From the NCBI RefSeq assembly GCF_009935845.1, contig NZ_QWEK01000004.1:1-64000 (forward strand): 64,000 bases of DNA, in the 5' to 3' direction. Below are positions 34,069-42,448 of the stretch, in pieces (positions within the stretch are counted from its first letter, which is position 1; each line of letters opens with the position of its first letter). The DNA comes from Pseudoflavonifractor sp. 524-17 (lineage in GTDB: Bacteria > Bacillota > Clostridia > Oscillospirales > Oscillospiraceae). The position numbers were made by a program, and so were the translations under genes. The notes under the pieces are model-generated. The model saw only the letters and a program-made list of their open reading frames with translations. It was not told where the DNA came from and ran no database searches.

Positions 34069-36642
34069 ATGTTCACCCTCACTGTGAACAACACCCCCAT
34101 ATCGGTTCCCCAGGACAAAAAGCTCCTCAGCCTTCTGCGGGAGGACCTGAAGCTCACCTCCGTGAAGGACGGCTGCGACCAGGGCGCCTGCGGCGCCTGC
34201 ACCGTCCTGATAGACGGCGCGCCCGTCAAGGCCTGCGTCCAGAAGGTGTCCAAGTTCGACGGCGCCCGCATCCTCACGGTGGAGGGCCTGTCCCCCCGGG
34301 AGCGGGAGGTGTTCACCTTCGCCTTTGGAGAGGCGGGGGCCGTCCAGTGCGGCTTCTGCATCCCCGGCATGGTCCTGTGCGGCAAGGCCCTCATCGACAA
34401 GAACCCGGACCCCACCCGGGAGGAGATCGCCTTTGCCATCCGCAACAACATCTGCCGCTGCACCGGCTACAAGAAGATCATCGACGCCATCTCCCTGGCG
34501 GCCCGGCTTCTCCGGGAGGACCGGCAGAATCTGGTCCCCCCGGCCATCACCGGCGTGGGCCAGCGGGCCCATCGGGTGGACGTGCCGGAAAAGGTGCTGG
34601 GCTATGGCAAATACGCCGACGACATCCAGATCGAGGGGATGCTGGTGGGTTCCGCCCTGCGGGCCGAATATCCCCGGGCCCGGGTGCTATCCATTGACAC
34701 CAGCGCCGCCAAGCAGGTCCCCGGCGTTCACGCGGTGCTCACCGCCGACGATATCCCCGGTTCTTTCAAGGTGGGACATCTGAAGCAGGACTGGGACGCC
34801 CTGGTCCCAGTGGGCCATCTCACCCACTATCTGGGGGACGCCGTGGCGCTGGTAGCCGCGGAGACCTGGGCGCAGGTCCAGCAGGCCAAGGGCCTCATCC
34901 GTGTGGAGTATGAGGTGCTCCCCCCTGTCTTTGACGTCCACGAGGCCCTGAAGGAGGACGCCCCCCTGGTTCACGAGAGCGGCCGGAGCAACATCCTGGC
35001 CCACGAGCATTTGGTGCGGGGCAACGCGGACGAGGTGCTGGCCAAGTCCGCCCACGTGGTCAAACGCACCTACTACACGCCTCCCACGGAGCACGCCTTT
35101 TTGGAACCGGAGTGCGCTGTGGCCATGGTGGACCGGGACGCCCAGGACGCTTTGCTCTACACCAGCGACCAGGGTACCTACGACACCCAGCATGAGTGCG
35201 CCCTGATGATGGGCTGGCCGGCGGAGCGCATCCACGTGGTCAACGCCCTGGTAGGCGGCGGCTTCGGCGGCAAGGAGGACGTGAGCGTCCAGCACCACGC
35301 CCTGCTGCTGGCCTACCACACCCGTCGCCCGGTAAAGGTAAAGCTCACCCGGGACGAGAGCATTCTCATCCACCCCAAGCGCCACGCCGCCTGGATGGAG
35401 TTCACCACTGGCTGCGATGAAAAGGGGTATCTCACCGCCATGAAGGCCGTGGTCGTCACCGACACCGGGGCCTACGCCAGCCTGGGGGGGCCGGTGCTCC
35501 AGCGCCTGTGTACCCACGCCGCCGGACCCTACAACTATCAGGTCATCGACATTGACGGCACCGCCGTCTATACCAACAATCCCCCCGCCGGGGCCTTCCG
35601 GGGCTTCGGCGTCACCCAGAGCTGCTTCGCCACCGAGTGCAATCTGAACCTGCTGGCGGAGATGGTTGGGATCTCCCCCTGGGAGATCCGCTACCGCAAC
35701 GCCATCCGCCCCGGCCAGGTGCTGCCCAACGGCCAGCTCGCCTTTGAGGGCACCGCCCTGGTCCAGACTCTGGAGGCGGTGAAGGAGATTTATGAAAACC
35801 ACCCCCGGGCGGGCATCGCCTGCGCCATGAAAAACGCCGGCGTGGGGGTGGGCATCCCCGACTGGGGCCGCTGCCGCATTACGGTGCAGGAGGGGAAGCT
35901 CTGGCTGCGGGCCGGGGCCTCCTGTATCGGACAGGGCCTGGGCACCGTGCTCACCCAGATCGCCTGCGAGACCTTGGGAATTCACCAGGACCAGGTCCGC
36001 TATCCCCAGGCGGAAACCAATCTGGCCCCCGACGCAGGCACCACCTCCGGCTCCCGCCAGACTTTGATCACCGGCGAGGCCTGCCGCCAGGCCTGTCTGG
36101 AGGTAAAAAAAGAGCTGGACGGCGGAACATCCCTGGCGGAGCTGGAGGGCCGGGAATTCTATGGTGAGTACCTGGCCGCCACCGACCAGATGGGGTCCGG
36201 CAAGCCCAACCCCGTCTCCCACGTGGCCTATGGCTACGCCACCCAGGTAGTCTGCCTCAACGAGGACGGCACCATCGAGAAGGTTGTGGCCGCCCACGAC
36301 GTAGGCCGGGCCATCAACCCCCTGAGCGTAGAGGGGCAGATTGAGGGCGGCGTGGTGATGAGCCTGGGCTTTGCCCTCACCGAGGACTTCCCCCTGAAGG
36401 ACGGCCGTCCCACCGCCAAATTCGGTACCCTGGGCCTCTTCCGCGCCAACAAAACTCCCGATGTCCAGTCCATCATTGTAGAGGCCAATCCGGACCCTCT
36501 GGGCTTCGGCGCGGTGGGCATTGGCGAGATCACCTCCATCCCCACGCCCCCGGCGGTCCAGGGCGCCTACTATAAATATGACGGCCAGTTCCGCACCACC
36601 CTCCCCCTGGAGAACACCCCCTACAGCCGGAAAAAAGCCTGA
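34069..36642 (+). CDS. selenium-dependent molybdenum hydroxylase (xanthine dehydrogenase family, fused Fe-S and Mo domains)
   Basis: An 857-residue fusion of an N-terminal two-[2Fe-2S] module and a molybdopterin domain, without an FAD domain. Plant-type cluster cysteines are at 36, 41, 44 and 56; the second cluster is in CGFCIPG and CRCTG (to about residue 145). The Mo domain starts near 165 (GQRAHRVDVPEKVLGYGKYADDI) and shows GGGFGGKED, GAFRGFGV and the C-terminal catalytic Glu in VGIGEI. This is the layout of the selenium-dependent molybdenum hydroxylase 1 / XdhD-like group, which carries a labile selenium at the Mo centre. Start ATG 34069 follows AAGGAGG. A purine (xanthine, urate precursor) substrate is inferred from ygeXYW and the binding proteins. 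Confidence 0.92.
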   Translation: MFTLTVNNTPISVPQDKKLLSLLREDLKLTSVKDGCDQGACGACTVLIDGAPVKACVQKVSKFDGARILTVEGLSPREREVFTFAFGEAGAVQCGFCIPGMVLCGKALIDKNPDPTREEIAFAIRNNICRCTGYKKIIDAISLAARLLREDRQNLVPPAITGVGQRAHRVDVPEKVLGYGKYADDIQIEGMLVGSALRAEYPRARVLSIDTSAAKQVPGVHAVLTADDIPGSFKVGHLKQDWDALVPVGHLTHYLGDAVALVAAETWAQVQQAKGLIRVEYEVLPPVFDVHEALKEDAPLVHESGRSNILAHEHLVRGNADEVLAKSAHVVKRTYYTPPTEHAFLEPECAVAMVDRDAQDALLYTSDQGTYDTQHECALMMGWPAERIHVVNALVGGGFGGKEDVSVQHHALLLAYHTRRPVKVKLTRDESILIHPKRHAAWMEFTTGCDEKGYLTAMKAVVVTDTGAYASLGGPVLQRLCTHAAGPYNYQVIDIDGTAVYTNNPPAGAFRGFGVTQSCFATECNLNLLAEMVGISPWEIRYRNAIRPGQVLPNGQLAFEGTALVQTLEAVKEIYENHPRAGIACAMKNAGVGVGIPDWGRCRITVQEGKLWLRAGASCIGQGLGTVLTQIACETLGIHQDQVRYPQAETNLAPDAGTTSGSRQTLITGEACRQACLEVKKELDGGTSLAELEGREFYGEYLAATDQMGSGKPNPVSHVAYGYATQVVCLNEDGTIEKVVAAHDVGRAINPLSVEGQIEGGVVMSLGFALTEDFPLKDGRPTAKFGTLGLFRANKTPDVQSIIVEANPDPLGFGAVGIGEITSIPTPPAVQGAYYKYDGQFRTTLPLENTPYSRKKA

Positions 36643-36648
36643 CCCTTT

Positions 36649-36692
36649 CGTTCCCCGAGGCCAAAAGAGCCTCGGGGAACGGTTATTTTCTG
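36649..36692 (+). terminator. terminator of the hydroxylase gene
   Basis: CGTTCCCCGAGGC pairs with GCCTCGGGGAACG around CAAAAGA, followed by GTTATTTTCT. Confidence 0.85.
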
Positions 36693-36908
36693 TATCTCTC
36701 CTTCGTGATTTTCGCTATTTTTCCGATTACTTTTCCCCGTTTGACCAGCTAATTTTTCACTTTATTCAAGATCTTTTCCGCACTTTTTTGTACAAACCAG
36801 TCAGTTTACCCCCTAGGCATATTTGATAGGAACCGGCCCGCTGTCCAATATTTTTTTGGGTTTAATCACAAAATCCGCTTGACTTTTCTCCCGGTATCCT
36901 TTAAGATA

Positions 36909-36937
36909 ATGTCAAAATAACCCCAAAGTATTATAAT
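36909..36937 (+). promoter_or_regulatory. candidate promoter of the structured leader / BMP gene
   Basis: ATGTCA at 36909-36914, a 17-base spacer and TATAAT at 36932-36937. The -10 is perfect, the -35 fair. It lies 283 bases upstream of the BMP start, so the transcript has a long leader. Confidence 0.5.
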
Positions 36938-36943
36938 CATCTA

Positions 36944-37198
36944 ATGTGTTTTGGGATTATAGCCAAATTCCGGCCCTGCCTTTCTCCATCCTTTTCGGGG
37001 GCCGGCGTTTCAGACGGTATGACCTTGGGATGTGTTTCACCTTACGTCCATCTATGCCGAAGGACGAGTAAGGCTGCCCCAAGCCTGCACCGGCGGTTTT
37101 CACAGGCCGCATAAGACAGGAGGCATAGGTTTTGATCCGGCGGCGTCTTTTTAAAAACCGTCCCGGTATACCGTATCCCCACCGGCGCCGTGCCGGTG
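36944..37198 (+). ncRNA. strongly folded leader or small RNA of unassigned class
   Basis: This 250-base stretch has no convincing gene but several nested helices: CCGGCCC (36970) with GGGGCCGG (36997); CTTGGG (37024) with CCCAAG (37078); inside that, CCTTAC (37040) with GTAAGG (37068) and GTCC (37046) with GGAC (37062); then GCCTG (37083) with CAGGC (37103); GGTTTT with AAAACC at about 37128-37160; and CACCGGC/GCCGGTG (37180-37198) just before the ribosome binding site of the BMP gene. It could be a riboswitch for a purine-related ligand or an independent structured RNA. I could not match it to a known consensus. Confidence 0.5.
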
Positions 37199-37219
37199 AC
37201 AATAAAGGAGGATTACCAA

Positions 37220-38344
37220 ATGAAAAAGCTGCTTCCCTTGCTCCTGTCCGGCGCTATGGTGCTGGGTATGTCCGCCTGCGGCGGTGGCGGCGGCGCCGCC
37301 TCTCCCACGCCCTCTTCTGCCGGCGGAGAGGCCGATCCCGCCCCCTCTTCTGCCCAGGCCTCCCAGGCCCCTGAGGGCACCGGCGGCGGTTCCGCCGACT
37401 ACTCCGATATCAAGATTGCCGTCATGCTCTCCGGCCCCCCGACGGACGGCGGCTACTGCCAGCAGGGCGCCGACGGCGTCCGGGCCATTCAGGCCAAGTA
37501 CGGCCTGGACGACAGCCAGGTCTCCATCATTGACTCCATCACCACTGCCGACGCCGCCAAGGCCGAGGCGGAGGAAATGGCCGCCGACGGCTACAAGGTC
37601 GTCTTCGGCCAGGGCGGCGAGTTTGCCGAGTACTTCAAAGAGGTGGCCCAGGACTATCCTGACACCTGGTTCGTCACCAACGGCGGTTCCGTCACCGCGC
37701 CCAACCAGTTCCCCATGTGCATGAGCACCGAGGAGGGCGGCTACGTCTGCGGCGTCATTGCCGGCATGATGACCAAGTCCAACACCATCGGCATTATCCC
37801 CGGCGGTGACTGGCCCTCCTTCACCAAGCCCGGCGTGGGCTTCGCCCTGGGCGCCAAGAGCGTCAACGAGAACATCACCGTGAAAAACACCGTTCTCAGC
37901 GCCACCAACGCCAACGAGGCCTATGAGACTGCCCTGAACCAGATTCAGAGCGGCGCGGACATCATCTTCCCCAACGCCAACGAGGGCACTGCCGGCGCCA
38001 TCAAGGCCGTGTCTGAGAGCGAGGGCGTCTACGCCTTCGGCGTGTTTGGCGACTATATCTCCGGCGCCCCCAACCAGGTCTTCGGCAACACCATGCCTGA
38101 CGCCCCCGGCGCCTACGTGGCCGTCTTTGACGCCATTATGGAAGGCCGCGCCACCGGTGAGATCATGTTCCTGGGCATGGCCGAGGGCATCATCTCCTTC
38201 GAGTGGAACGAGGAGCTGAAGGCCACCCTGCCGGAGGACGTGGTCGCCGCCGCCGAGCAGGCCATTGAGGACATCAAGGCCGGCAAGATCGACATCCCCA
38301 ACGAGTATGAGATCGGTGAGAAGGGCGCGGACAGCTTCTTCTAA
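37220..38344 (+). CDS. BMP family substrate-binding lipoprotein (first copy)
   Basis: A 374-residue PnrA/Med-type binding lipoprotein, a family that binds purine nucleosides. Signal peptide with lipobox GMSAC, a Gly/Ser/Pro-rich linker (about residues 20-60), then the two-lobed domain with PTDGGYCQQGADGV, VVFGQGGEFAEYF, PDTWFVTNGG, GGYVCGV and GDYISGAP. Start ATG 37220 follows AAAGGAGG. It is closely related to the second copy at 40256. No permease or ATPase for it is found nearby, so it must use a distant transporter or act as an orphan receptor. Context suggests nucleoside or purine capture for the selenium-linked pathway. Confidence 0.92.
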   Translation: MKKLLPLLLSGAMVLGMSACGGGGGAASPTPSSAGGEADPAPSSAQASQAPEGTGGGSADYSDIKIAVMLSGPPTDGGYCQQGADGVRAIQAKYGLDDSQVSIIDSITTADAAKAEAEEMAADGYKVVFGQGGEFAEYFKEVAQDYPDTWFVTNGGSVTAPNQFPMCMSTEEGGYVCGVIAGMMTKSNTIGIIPGGDWPSFTKPGVGFALGAKSVNENITVKNTVLSATNANEAYETALNQIQSGADIIFPNANEGTAGAIKAVSESEGVYAFGVFGDYISGAPNQVFGNTMPDAPGAYVAVFDAIMEGRATGEIMFLGMAEGIISFEWNEELKATLPEDVVAAAEQAIEDIKAGKIDIPNEYEIGEKGADSFF

Positions 38345-38380
38345 GCCCCGCAAAACCTGTCTTCTGACAAATCAAGCAAA

Positions 38381-38415
38381 GCCGGTACAGGATTTTCCTG
38401 TGCCGGCCTTTTTTG
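38381..38415 (+). terminator. terminator of first BMP gene
   Basis: GCCGGTACAGGA pairs with TCCTGTGCCGGC, followed by CTTTTTTG. Confidence 0.9.
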
Positions 38416-38422
38416 CTGCCAG

Positions 38423-38815
38423 CTATGCCTCGCTGGCCTTGTTTTTCAAAAACAGATACACGGCCGCGCCCAGCAGGGCACAGATCAGATAGGGCGTCAG
38501 TACGAAAATCCTCAGCCCGCTGGTTCCTCCTTCGAAGCTGAGATGCGTGATCATCCGCCTGTACTTGACAATGGGCATCAGCAGCCCAACACAGGGAAGG
38601 GCCGCAGAGACGGCAAGGATTCGCCGGTCTTTTATGAGGAACGCTAGGCAGACAACCATGCCGGCCAGCGCGCCAAGCCCCAGCGCGCCCAGGAAATAAT
38701 AGAAACCCCGGTACCACTCAAGGGAATGCGGCCAGAAGATAAGAACCTGAACCAAAACCGCCGCCCCAAGGGCTGCGCCGCTGATGATCCACACTGCCTG
38801 ATTTAACTTTTTCAT
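38423..38815 (-). CDS. small four-helix membrane protein (tandem copy A)
   Basis: A 130-residue integral membrane protein with four predicted helices (about residues 8-27, 37-58, 64-80 and 105-122) and a KNKASEA tail. I do not recognise the family. It is a paralogue of the next gene upstream (copy B): the first 85 residues are nearly identical, and only the extracellular loop before the last helix differs (ITHLSFEGGTSGLRIF here). The start at 38815 (MKKLNQ) fits AGGAG at 8 bases; TTG 38821 is too close. It lies opposite and just after the BMP terminator. Confidence 0.7.
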   Translation of the reverse strand: MKKLNQAVWIISGAALGAAVLVQVLIFWPHSLEWYRGFYYFLGALGLGALAGMVVCLAFLIKDRRILAVSAALPCVGLLMPIVKYRRMITHLSFEGGTSGLRIFVLTPYLICALLGAAVYLFLKNKASEA

Positions 38816-38869
38816 GCGCAATCTCCTTTCCGAACGTAAAATTTAAGGCGCAACGGCGCCAGAAGCCAA

Positions 38870-39286
38870 CTATGCCTCGCTGGCCTTGTTTTTCAAAAAC
38901 AGATACACGACCGCGCCCAGCAGGGCACAGATCAGATAAGGCGTCAGTACGAAGACTTTTAACCAGGGCCCGCGCAGCAGGCCCGCTTCTCCCACTCCAT
39001 CGGTCGTGATACCCTCAATAAGCCTCCTGAACTTGGCGATAGACATTAGCAGCCCGACACAGGGAAGGGCCGCAGAGGCGGCAAGGATTCTCCGGTTTTT
39101 TATGGTGAAACCTGCACAGACAGCAATGCCGGCCAGCGCGGCCAGCCCCAGCGCGCCCAGGAAATAGTAGAACCCCCGGTACCACTCAAGGGAGGAGTGC
39201 GGCCAAAAGATGAGCACTTGAATCAGAACCGCCGCCCCAAGGGCCGCGCCGCTGATGATCCACACTGCCTGATTTAACTTTTTCAT
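38870..39286 (-). CDS. small four-helix membrane protein (tandem copy B)
   Basis: A 138-residue paralogue of copy A with the same start MKKLNQAVWIISGAALGAA and the same last helix and tail. The loop before the final helix is longer and different (EGITTDGVGEAGLLRGPWLK). The upstream DNA (CTTTCCGAACGTAAA...TTAAGGCGCAACGGC) is also nearly identical, so a unit of about 450 bases was duplicated recently. Function unknown. Confidence 0.7.
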   Translation of the reverse strand: MKKLNQAVWIISGAALGAAVLIQVLIFWPHSSLEWYRGFYYFLGALGLAALAGIAVCAGFTIKNRRILAASAALPCVGLLMSIAKFRRLIEGITTDGVGEAGLLRGPWLKVFVLTPYLICALLGAVVYLFLKNKASEA

Positions 39287-39369
39287 GCGCAATCTCCTTT
39301 CCGAACGTAAATTTAAGGCGCAACGGCACCAGAAGCCAGTAGACCCCTGACACCGCCGCGTCTAAGAGA

Positions 39370-39915
39370 TTAGATCTTGTTGCCGCTCTCGCTTACACGG
39401 ACCGTTACGCTAAGATCTTGTTCACGGTTCATGAAATTGATAAACTTGAATGTGTAGGTAACATATGCGTAGTTGTTAAAAATCCCAGCGTATTTTCCGG
39501 TCCCTTTCGTTACCTTATTCTCTGTAATGTTTCTATCACTGGGGAAATAGTCGTATCCACCGCTTTCCCGTGTTACATTCACATTACCATTGGCCCACGC
39601 AAAAAAACCCATGGCATACGTGGTTGTAACCTCGTCAGGGTTCGTCCAGTCAAAACGTTTCTCATTTTTGAACCAGCCGGTACCCTCATTGCTGTTAAGC
39701 GGCATGATGCCATCCTGGGTATCTGGAACAAAGTAGAACCTCTCGGTAACGGTTGCTTCGAGTTCCTCATCATAATATGTACTTTCTGTGATAGGAGTTC
39801 CAAAGTCTACGGGCGGATCAGACTGACCGGCATCGCTCGTAGCGGCAGAAGCGGGAATTGCCAGGGTAAGGCACGTTGCTATGCCTATGGCAAGAGAAAC
39901 CAGTCGTTTCATCAT
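39370..39915 (-). CDS. secreted protein of unknown function
   Basis: A 181-residue exported protein with a signal peptide at about residues 1-24 (MMKRLVSLAIGIATCLTLA, cleavage after PASAA). The mature part is rich in Tyr, Asn and Thr with beta character (VNVTRESGGYDYF, YAYVTYTFKFINF) and has no Cys or repeat. Base composition is clearly less GC-rich than its neighbours, and it has its own consensus promoter, so horizontal acquisition is possible. Start 39915 follows AAAGGAG. Not recognised. Confidence 0.7.
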   Translation of the reverse strand: MMKRLVSLAIGIATCLTLAIPASAATSDAGQSDPPVDFGTPITESTYYDEELEATVTERFYFVPDTQDGIMPLNSNEGTGWFKNEKRFDWTNPDEVTTTYAMGFFAWANGNVNVTRESGGYDYFPSDRNITENKVTKGTGKYAGIFNNYAYVTYTFKFINFMNREQDLSVTVRVSESGNKI

Positions 39916-39968
39916 ATCCTTGCTCCTTTCATGTTGGATATACACTTCCTTCGGGTTAACCCACCTAT

Positions 39969-39997
39969 ATAATATCATGGTCTCATTGTTTTGTCAA
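39969..39997 (-). promoter_or_regulatory. promoter of the secreted-protein gene
   Basis: On the minus strand: TTGACA (39997-39992), a 17-base spacer and TATTAT (39974-39969), 54 bases before the start codon. Confidence 0.85.
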
Positions 39998-40138
39998 TAA
40001 CAATTTTCTTGTATTTTAATTCAATTTATTTTGAATATACCGATGATTTATTCAGAAATGCGCGTAGTCAAAACCGCTAAACCCGGCGGTGGTTTTCCCT
40101 GAAAAACCATGAGATACTTGAAATCTGAATTTGGCTTC

Positions 40139-40167
40139 TTGCAATACGTCCGCAGATCGTGTACAAT
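40139..40167 (+). promoter_or_regulatory. promoter of the second BMP gene
   Basis: TTGCAA at 40139-40144, a 17-base spacer and TACAAT at 40162-40167, about 90 bases before the second BMP gene. The leader is short and lacks the long structured RNA found ahead of the first copy. Confidence 0.65.
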
Positions 40168-40255
40168 AGTTCTCAAAGTTAGGTATACTGCGCAGTTTAG
40201 CGTATTGTCCGCTGCGCCGGTACCTGTAAAAATGATTTTAGGAGGACTCTGACCT

Positions 40256-41332
40256 ATGAAGAAACTGATCCCTCTGCTCCTCTCCGGCGCCATGCTGCTC
40301 AGCCTTGCCGCCTGCGGCAGCGGCTCCGGCGACGGCGGCGACCCTCAGCAGTCCGGCGATCCCCAGGGCGGCGGCTCCGGCGGCGGCTCTGACTACAAGA
40401 TCGCGGTGCTGCTCCCCGGCTCCCCCACCGACGGCGGCTACTGCCAGCAGGGCGCTGACGGCGTGCGGGCCATTCAGGCCAAATACGGCCTGGATGACAG
40501 CCAGGTGGCCATTATCGACTCCGTCACCACCGCCGACGCCGCCAAGGCAGAGGCAGAGGAAATGGCCGCCGAGGGCTACACCGTCATCTTTGGCCAGGGC
40601 GGCCAGTTCGCCGAGTACTTCAAAGAGGTGGCCCAGGACTATCCTGACACCTGGTTCGTCACCAACGGCGGCGCCATCACCGGCGACAACCAGTTCCCCA
40701 TGTGCATGAGCACCGAGCAGGGCGGCTATGTCTGCGGCGTCCTGGGGGCCCTTATGAGCCAGACCGGCACTCTGGGCACCGTGGTCAGCGGCGACTATCC
40801 CTCCTTCACCAAGCCCAGCGTGGGCTACTCCGTGGGCGCCAAGAGCGTCAACCCCAACGCGGTGGTCAAGTTCGCGGTGCTCAGCGCCTCCAACTCCAAC
40901 GAGGCCTATGAGACCCTCAAAAACCAGATCCAGTCTGGCGCGGACTTCTTCTTCCCCAACGCGGACGAGGGCAACTCCGGCGCCATCAAGGCCATCGCCG
41001 AGAGCGATGCCGCCTACGGCGTGGGCGTCTTCGGCGACTACATCTCCGGCGCCCCGGAGCGGGTGGCCGGCAACATGGTGGTGGACGCTCCCGGCGCCTA
41101 TGTGGCCGTCTTCGACGCCATTGTCAACGGCGAGGCCAAGGGCGAGATCATGTTCCTGGGCATGGCCGAGGGCGTTATCTCCTTCCAGTGGAACGAGGAA
41201 CTGAAGGCCACCCTGCCGGAAGATGTGGTCTCCCAGGTGGACCAGGCTGTGGAGGACATCAAGGCCGGCAAGATCGACATCCCCAACGAGTACGACATCG
41301 GCGAGACTGGCATCGACCAGTACTTTAACTAA
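40256..41332 (+). CDS. BMP family substrate-binding lipoprotein (second copy)
   Basis: A 358-residue paralogue of the protein at 37220 with lipobox SLAAC and a shorter Gly/Ser linker. The same ligand-domain blocks are present (PTDGGYCQQGADGV, FAEYFKEVAQDYPDTWFVTNGG, GDYISGAP, GKIDIPNEYDIG). Divergence is concentrated around residues 170-240, which may change ligand preference. Like the first copy it is a single gene with its own promoter and terminator. The start ATG follows AGGAGG. Confidence 0.92.
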   Translation: MKKLIPLLLSGAMLLSLAACGSGSGDGGDPQQSGDPQGGGSGGGSDYKIAVLLPGSPTDGGYCQQGADGVRAIQAKYGLDDSQVAIIDSVTTADAAKAEAEEMAAEGYTVIFGQGGQFAEYFKEVAQDYPDTWFVTNGGAITGDNQFPMCMSTEQGGYVCGVLGALMSQTGTLGTVVSGDYPSFTKPSVGYSVGAKSVNPNAVVKFAVLSASNSNEAYETLKNQIQSGADFFFPNADEGNSGAIKAIAESDAAYGVGVFGDYISGAPERVAGNMVVDAPGAYVAVFDAIVNGEAKGEIMFLGMAEGVISFQWNEELKATLPEDVVSQVDQAVEDIKAGKIDIPNEYDIGETGIDQYFN

Positions 41333-41356
41333 CTGCTCGCCCCCTGTCAGCAGCAC

Positions 41357-41403
41357 AAAAAGGGTCCGGAGGACCGCGTTTTGCGGCTCTCCGGACCTTT
41401 TTA
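41357..41403. terminator. bidirectional terminator
   Basis: AAAAAGGGTCCGGAG pairs with CTCCGGACCTTTTT, with an inner CCGC/GCGG stem. It serves both the BMP gene and the convergent lysR, whose last codon lies at its edge. Confidence 0.9.
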
Positions 41404-42342
41404 TGGTGATACCTCGGCGGGAGGGTCTATTTTGGGCTGTATCTCCTCCTGGAAGAACCGGGGCAGCTCTTTGAGCAGCATGGCCGCCGCGGGGGAGTGG
41501 GGGCGGCTGCGGTGGTGGATCAGGTAGAACTGCCGGGTGAGCAGGGGGCTGTCGAAGTCGAAAGCCAGTACGCCCCCCATACGCACATAGTCCGCCGCGG
41601 CCAGGCCGGAGACGATGGAGATGCCCAGACCGTTTTTCACCCCCTGCAAAATGCTCTCCGTGCTCTGGAGCTGGGCGGCCAGGCACAGCTCCCGAGGGTC
41701 CACGCCGATGCCCCGCAAAAACTCCTCGCTGTGCTTGCGGGTACCGGAGCCGGGCTCCCGCACCAGAAAGGGGCTGGAGCGCAGCACCTGCTCTGTGATG
41801 GTGTCGTTCATCTCCCGGTACTCCTGGGTGTTGGGGGTGACAATCACCATCCGCTCAGAGAAAAAGGGGGTACACACACACCCCGCCTTCTGCACCGGCG
41901 AGCCCACAATGCCCAGCTCCGCCCCGTTTTCAAAAATCCGCTGGGCCACCTGGCTGCTGTCCCCCTGAAAGACCTGGAAAAACACCTTGGGATACCGCCG
42001 GCGCAGGTGGGGGAGGATCCGGGGCAGCAGGTACTGGGAGGGCACCGTGGACGCCGCGATGGACAGCGCCCCCTGAATATCCGAGGAGGCGGTCTTTACC
42101 TCCTGCTCCGCCCGCTCGCATAAGCCCAGGATCTGGGCCGCGTAGCCGAACAGGATGTTGCCCGTACCGGTGAGCTGGATCTCCTTGGTGGATCGGATCA
42201 CCAGCTTGGTGCCCAGCTCGCTCTCCAGGGCGCTGATGTGGGCGCTGATGGTGGGCTGAGTGAGATACAGCGCGTCGGCAGCCTTGGAAAAACTCTTCAG
42301 CCGCGCCACCTGCACAAAGACTTCCAGTTGTTTCAGCTGCAT
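41401..42342 (-). CDS. LysR family regulator, selenium-metabolism-associated
   Basis: A 313-residue LysR-type regulator. The N-terminal helix-turn-helix is QLKQLEVFVQVARLKSFSKA with LYLTQPTISAHISALESELG (about residues 2-48); the periplasmic-binding-like effector domain spans about 90-295. It is divergent from selD and close to yedE, and matches the regulator that usually accompanies selenium genes in Clostridia. It probably controls selD and perhaps the hydroxylase cluster. The ATG at 42342 is preceded by GGGAGAGGA. Confidence 0.9.
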   Translation of the reverse strand: MQLKQLEVFVQVARLKSFSKAADALYLTQPTISAHISALESELGTKLVIRSTKEIQLTGTGNILFGYAAQILGLCERAEQEVKTASSDIQGALSIAASTVPSQYLLPRILPHLRRRYPKVFFQVFQGDSSQVAQRIFENGAELGIVGSPVQKAGCVCTPFFSERMVIVTPNTQEYREMNDTITEQVLRSSPFLVREPGSGTRKHSEEFLRGIGVDPRELCLAAQLQSTESILQGVKNGLGISIVSGLAAADYVRMGGVLAFDFDSPLLTRQFYLIHHRSRPHSPAAAMLLKELPRFFQEEIQPKIDPPAEVSP

Positions 42343-42363
42343 ATAAATCCTCTCCCGTTTCTA

Positions 42364-42392
42364 TTGCTATTTCTCAGAACCTGGGTTAAAAT
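42364..42392 (+). promoter_or_regulatory. selD promoter
   Basis: TTGCTA at 42364-42369, a 17-base spacer and TAAAAT at 42387-42392, in the lysR-selD intergenic region. Confidence 0.6.
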
Positions 42393-42397
42393 AGGGC

Positions 42398-42422
42398 CGT
42401 CAGACAGAATCTGACGTTTTTT
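42398..42422. promoter_or_regulatory. palindrome with T-tract at the selD transcription start
   Basis: CGTCAGA and TCTGACG pair around CAGAA (42398-42416) and are followed by six Ts. As RNA it would be a compact terminator-like hairpin at the very 5' end of the selD message; as DNA it is a palindrome just downstream of the selD -10 and upstream of lysR, and could be a LysR operator. The sequence cannot tell which. Confidence 0.5.
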
Positions 42423-42448
42423 AGAATGTTTAGAAAGAAGGTGGCACC

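Noticed and set aside
36957..37202. 81-codon minus-strand frame over the structured leader
   Set aside because: Coincides with RNA helices, lacks a proper ribosome binding site and is opposite the leader of an expressed gene.
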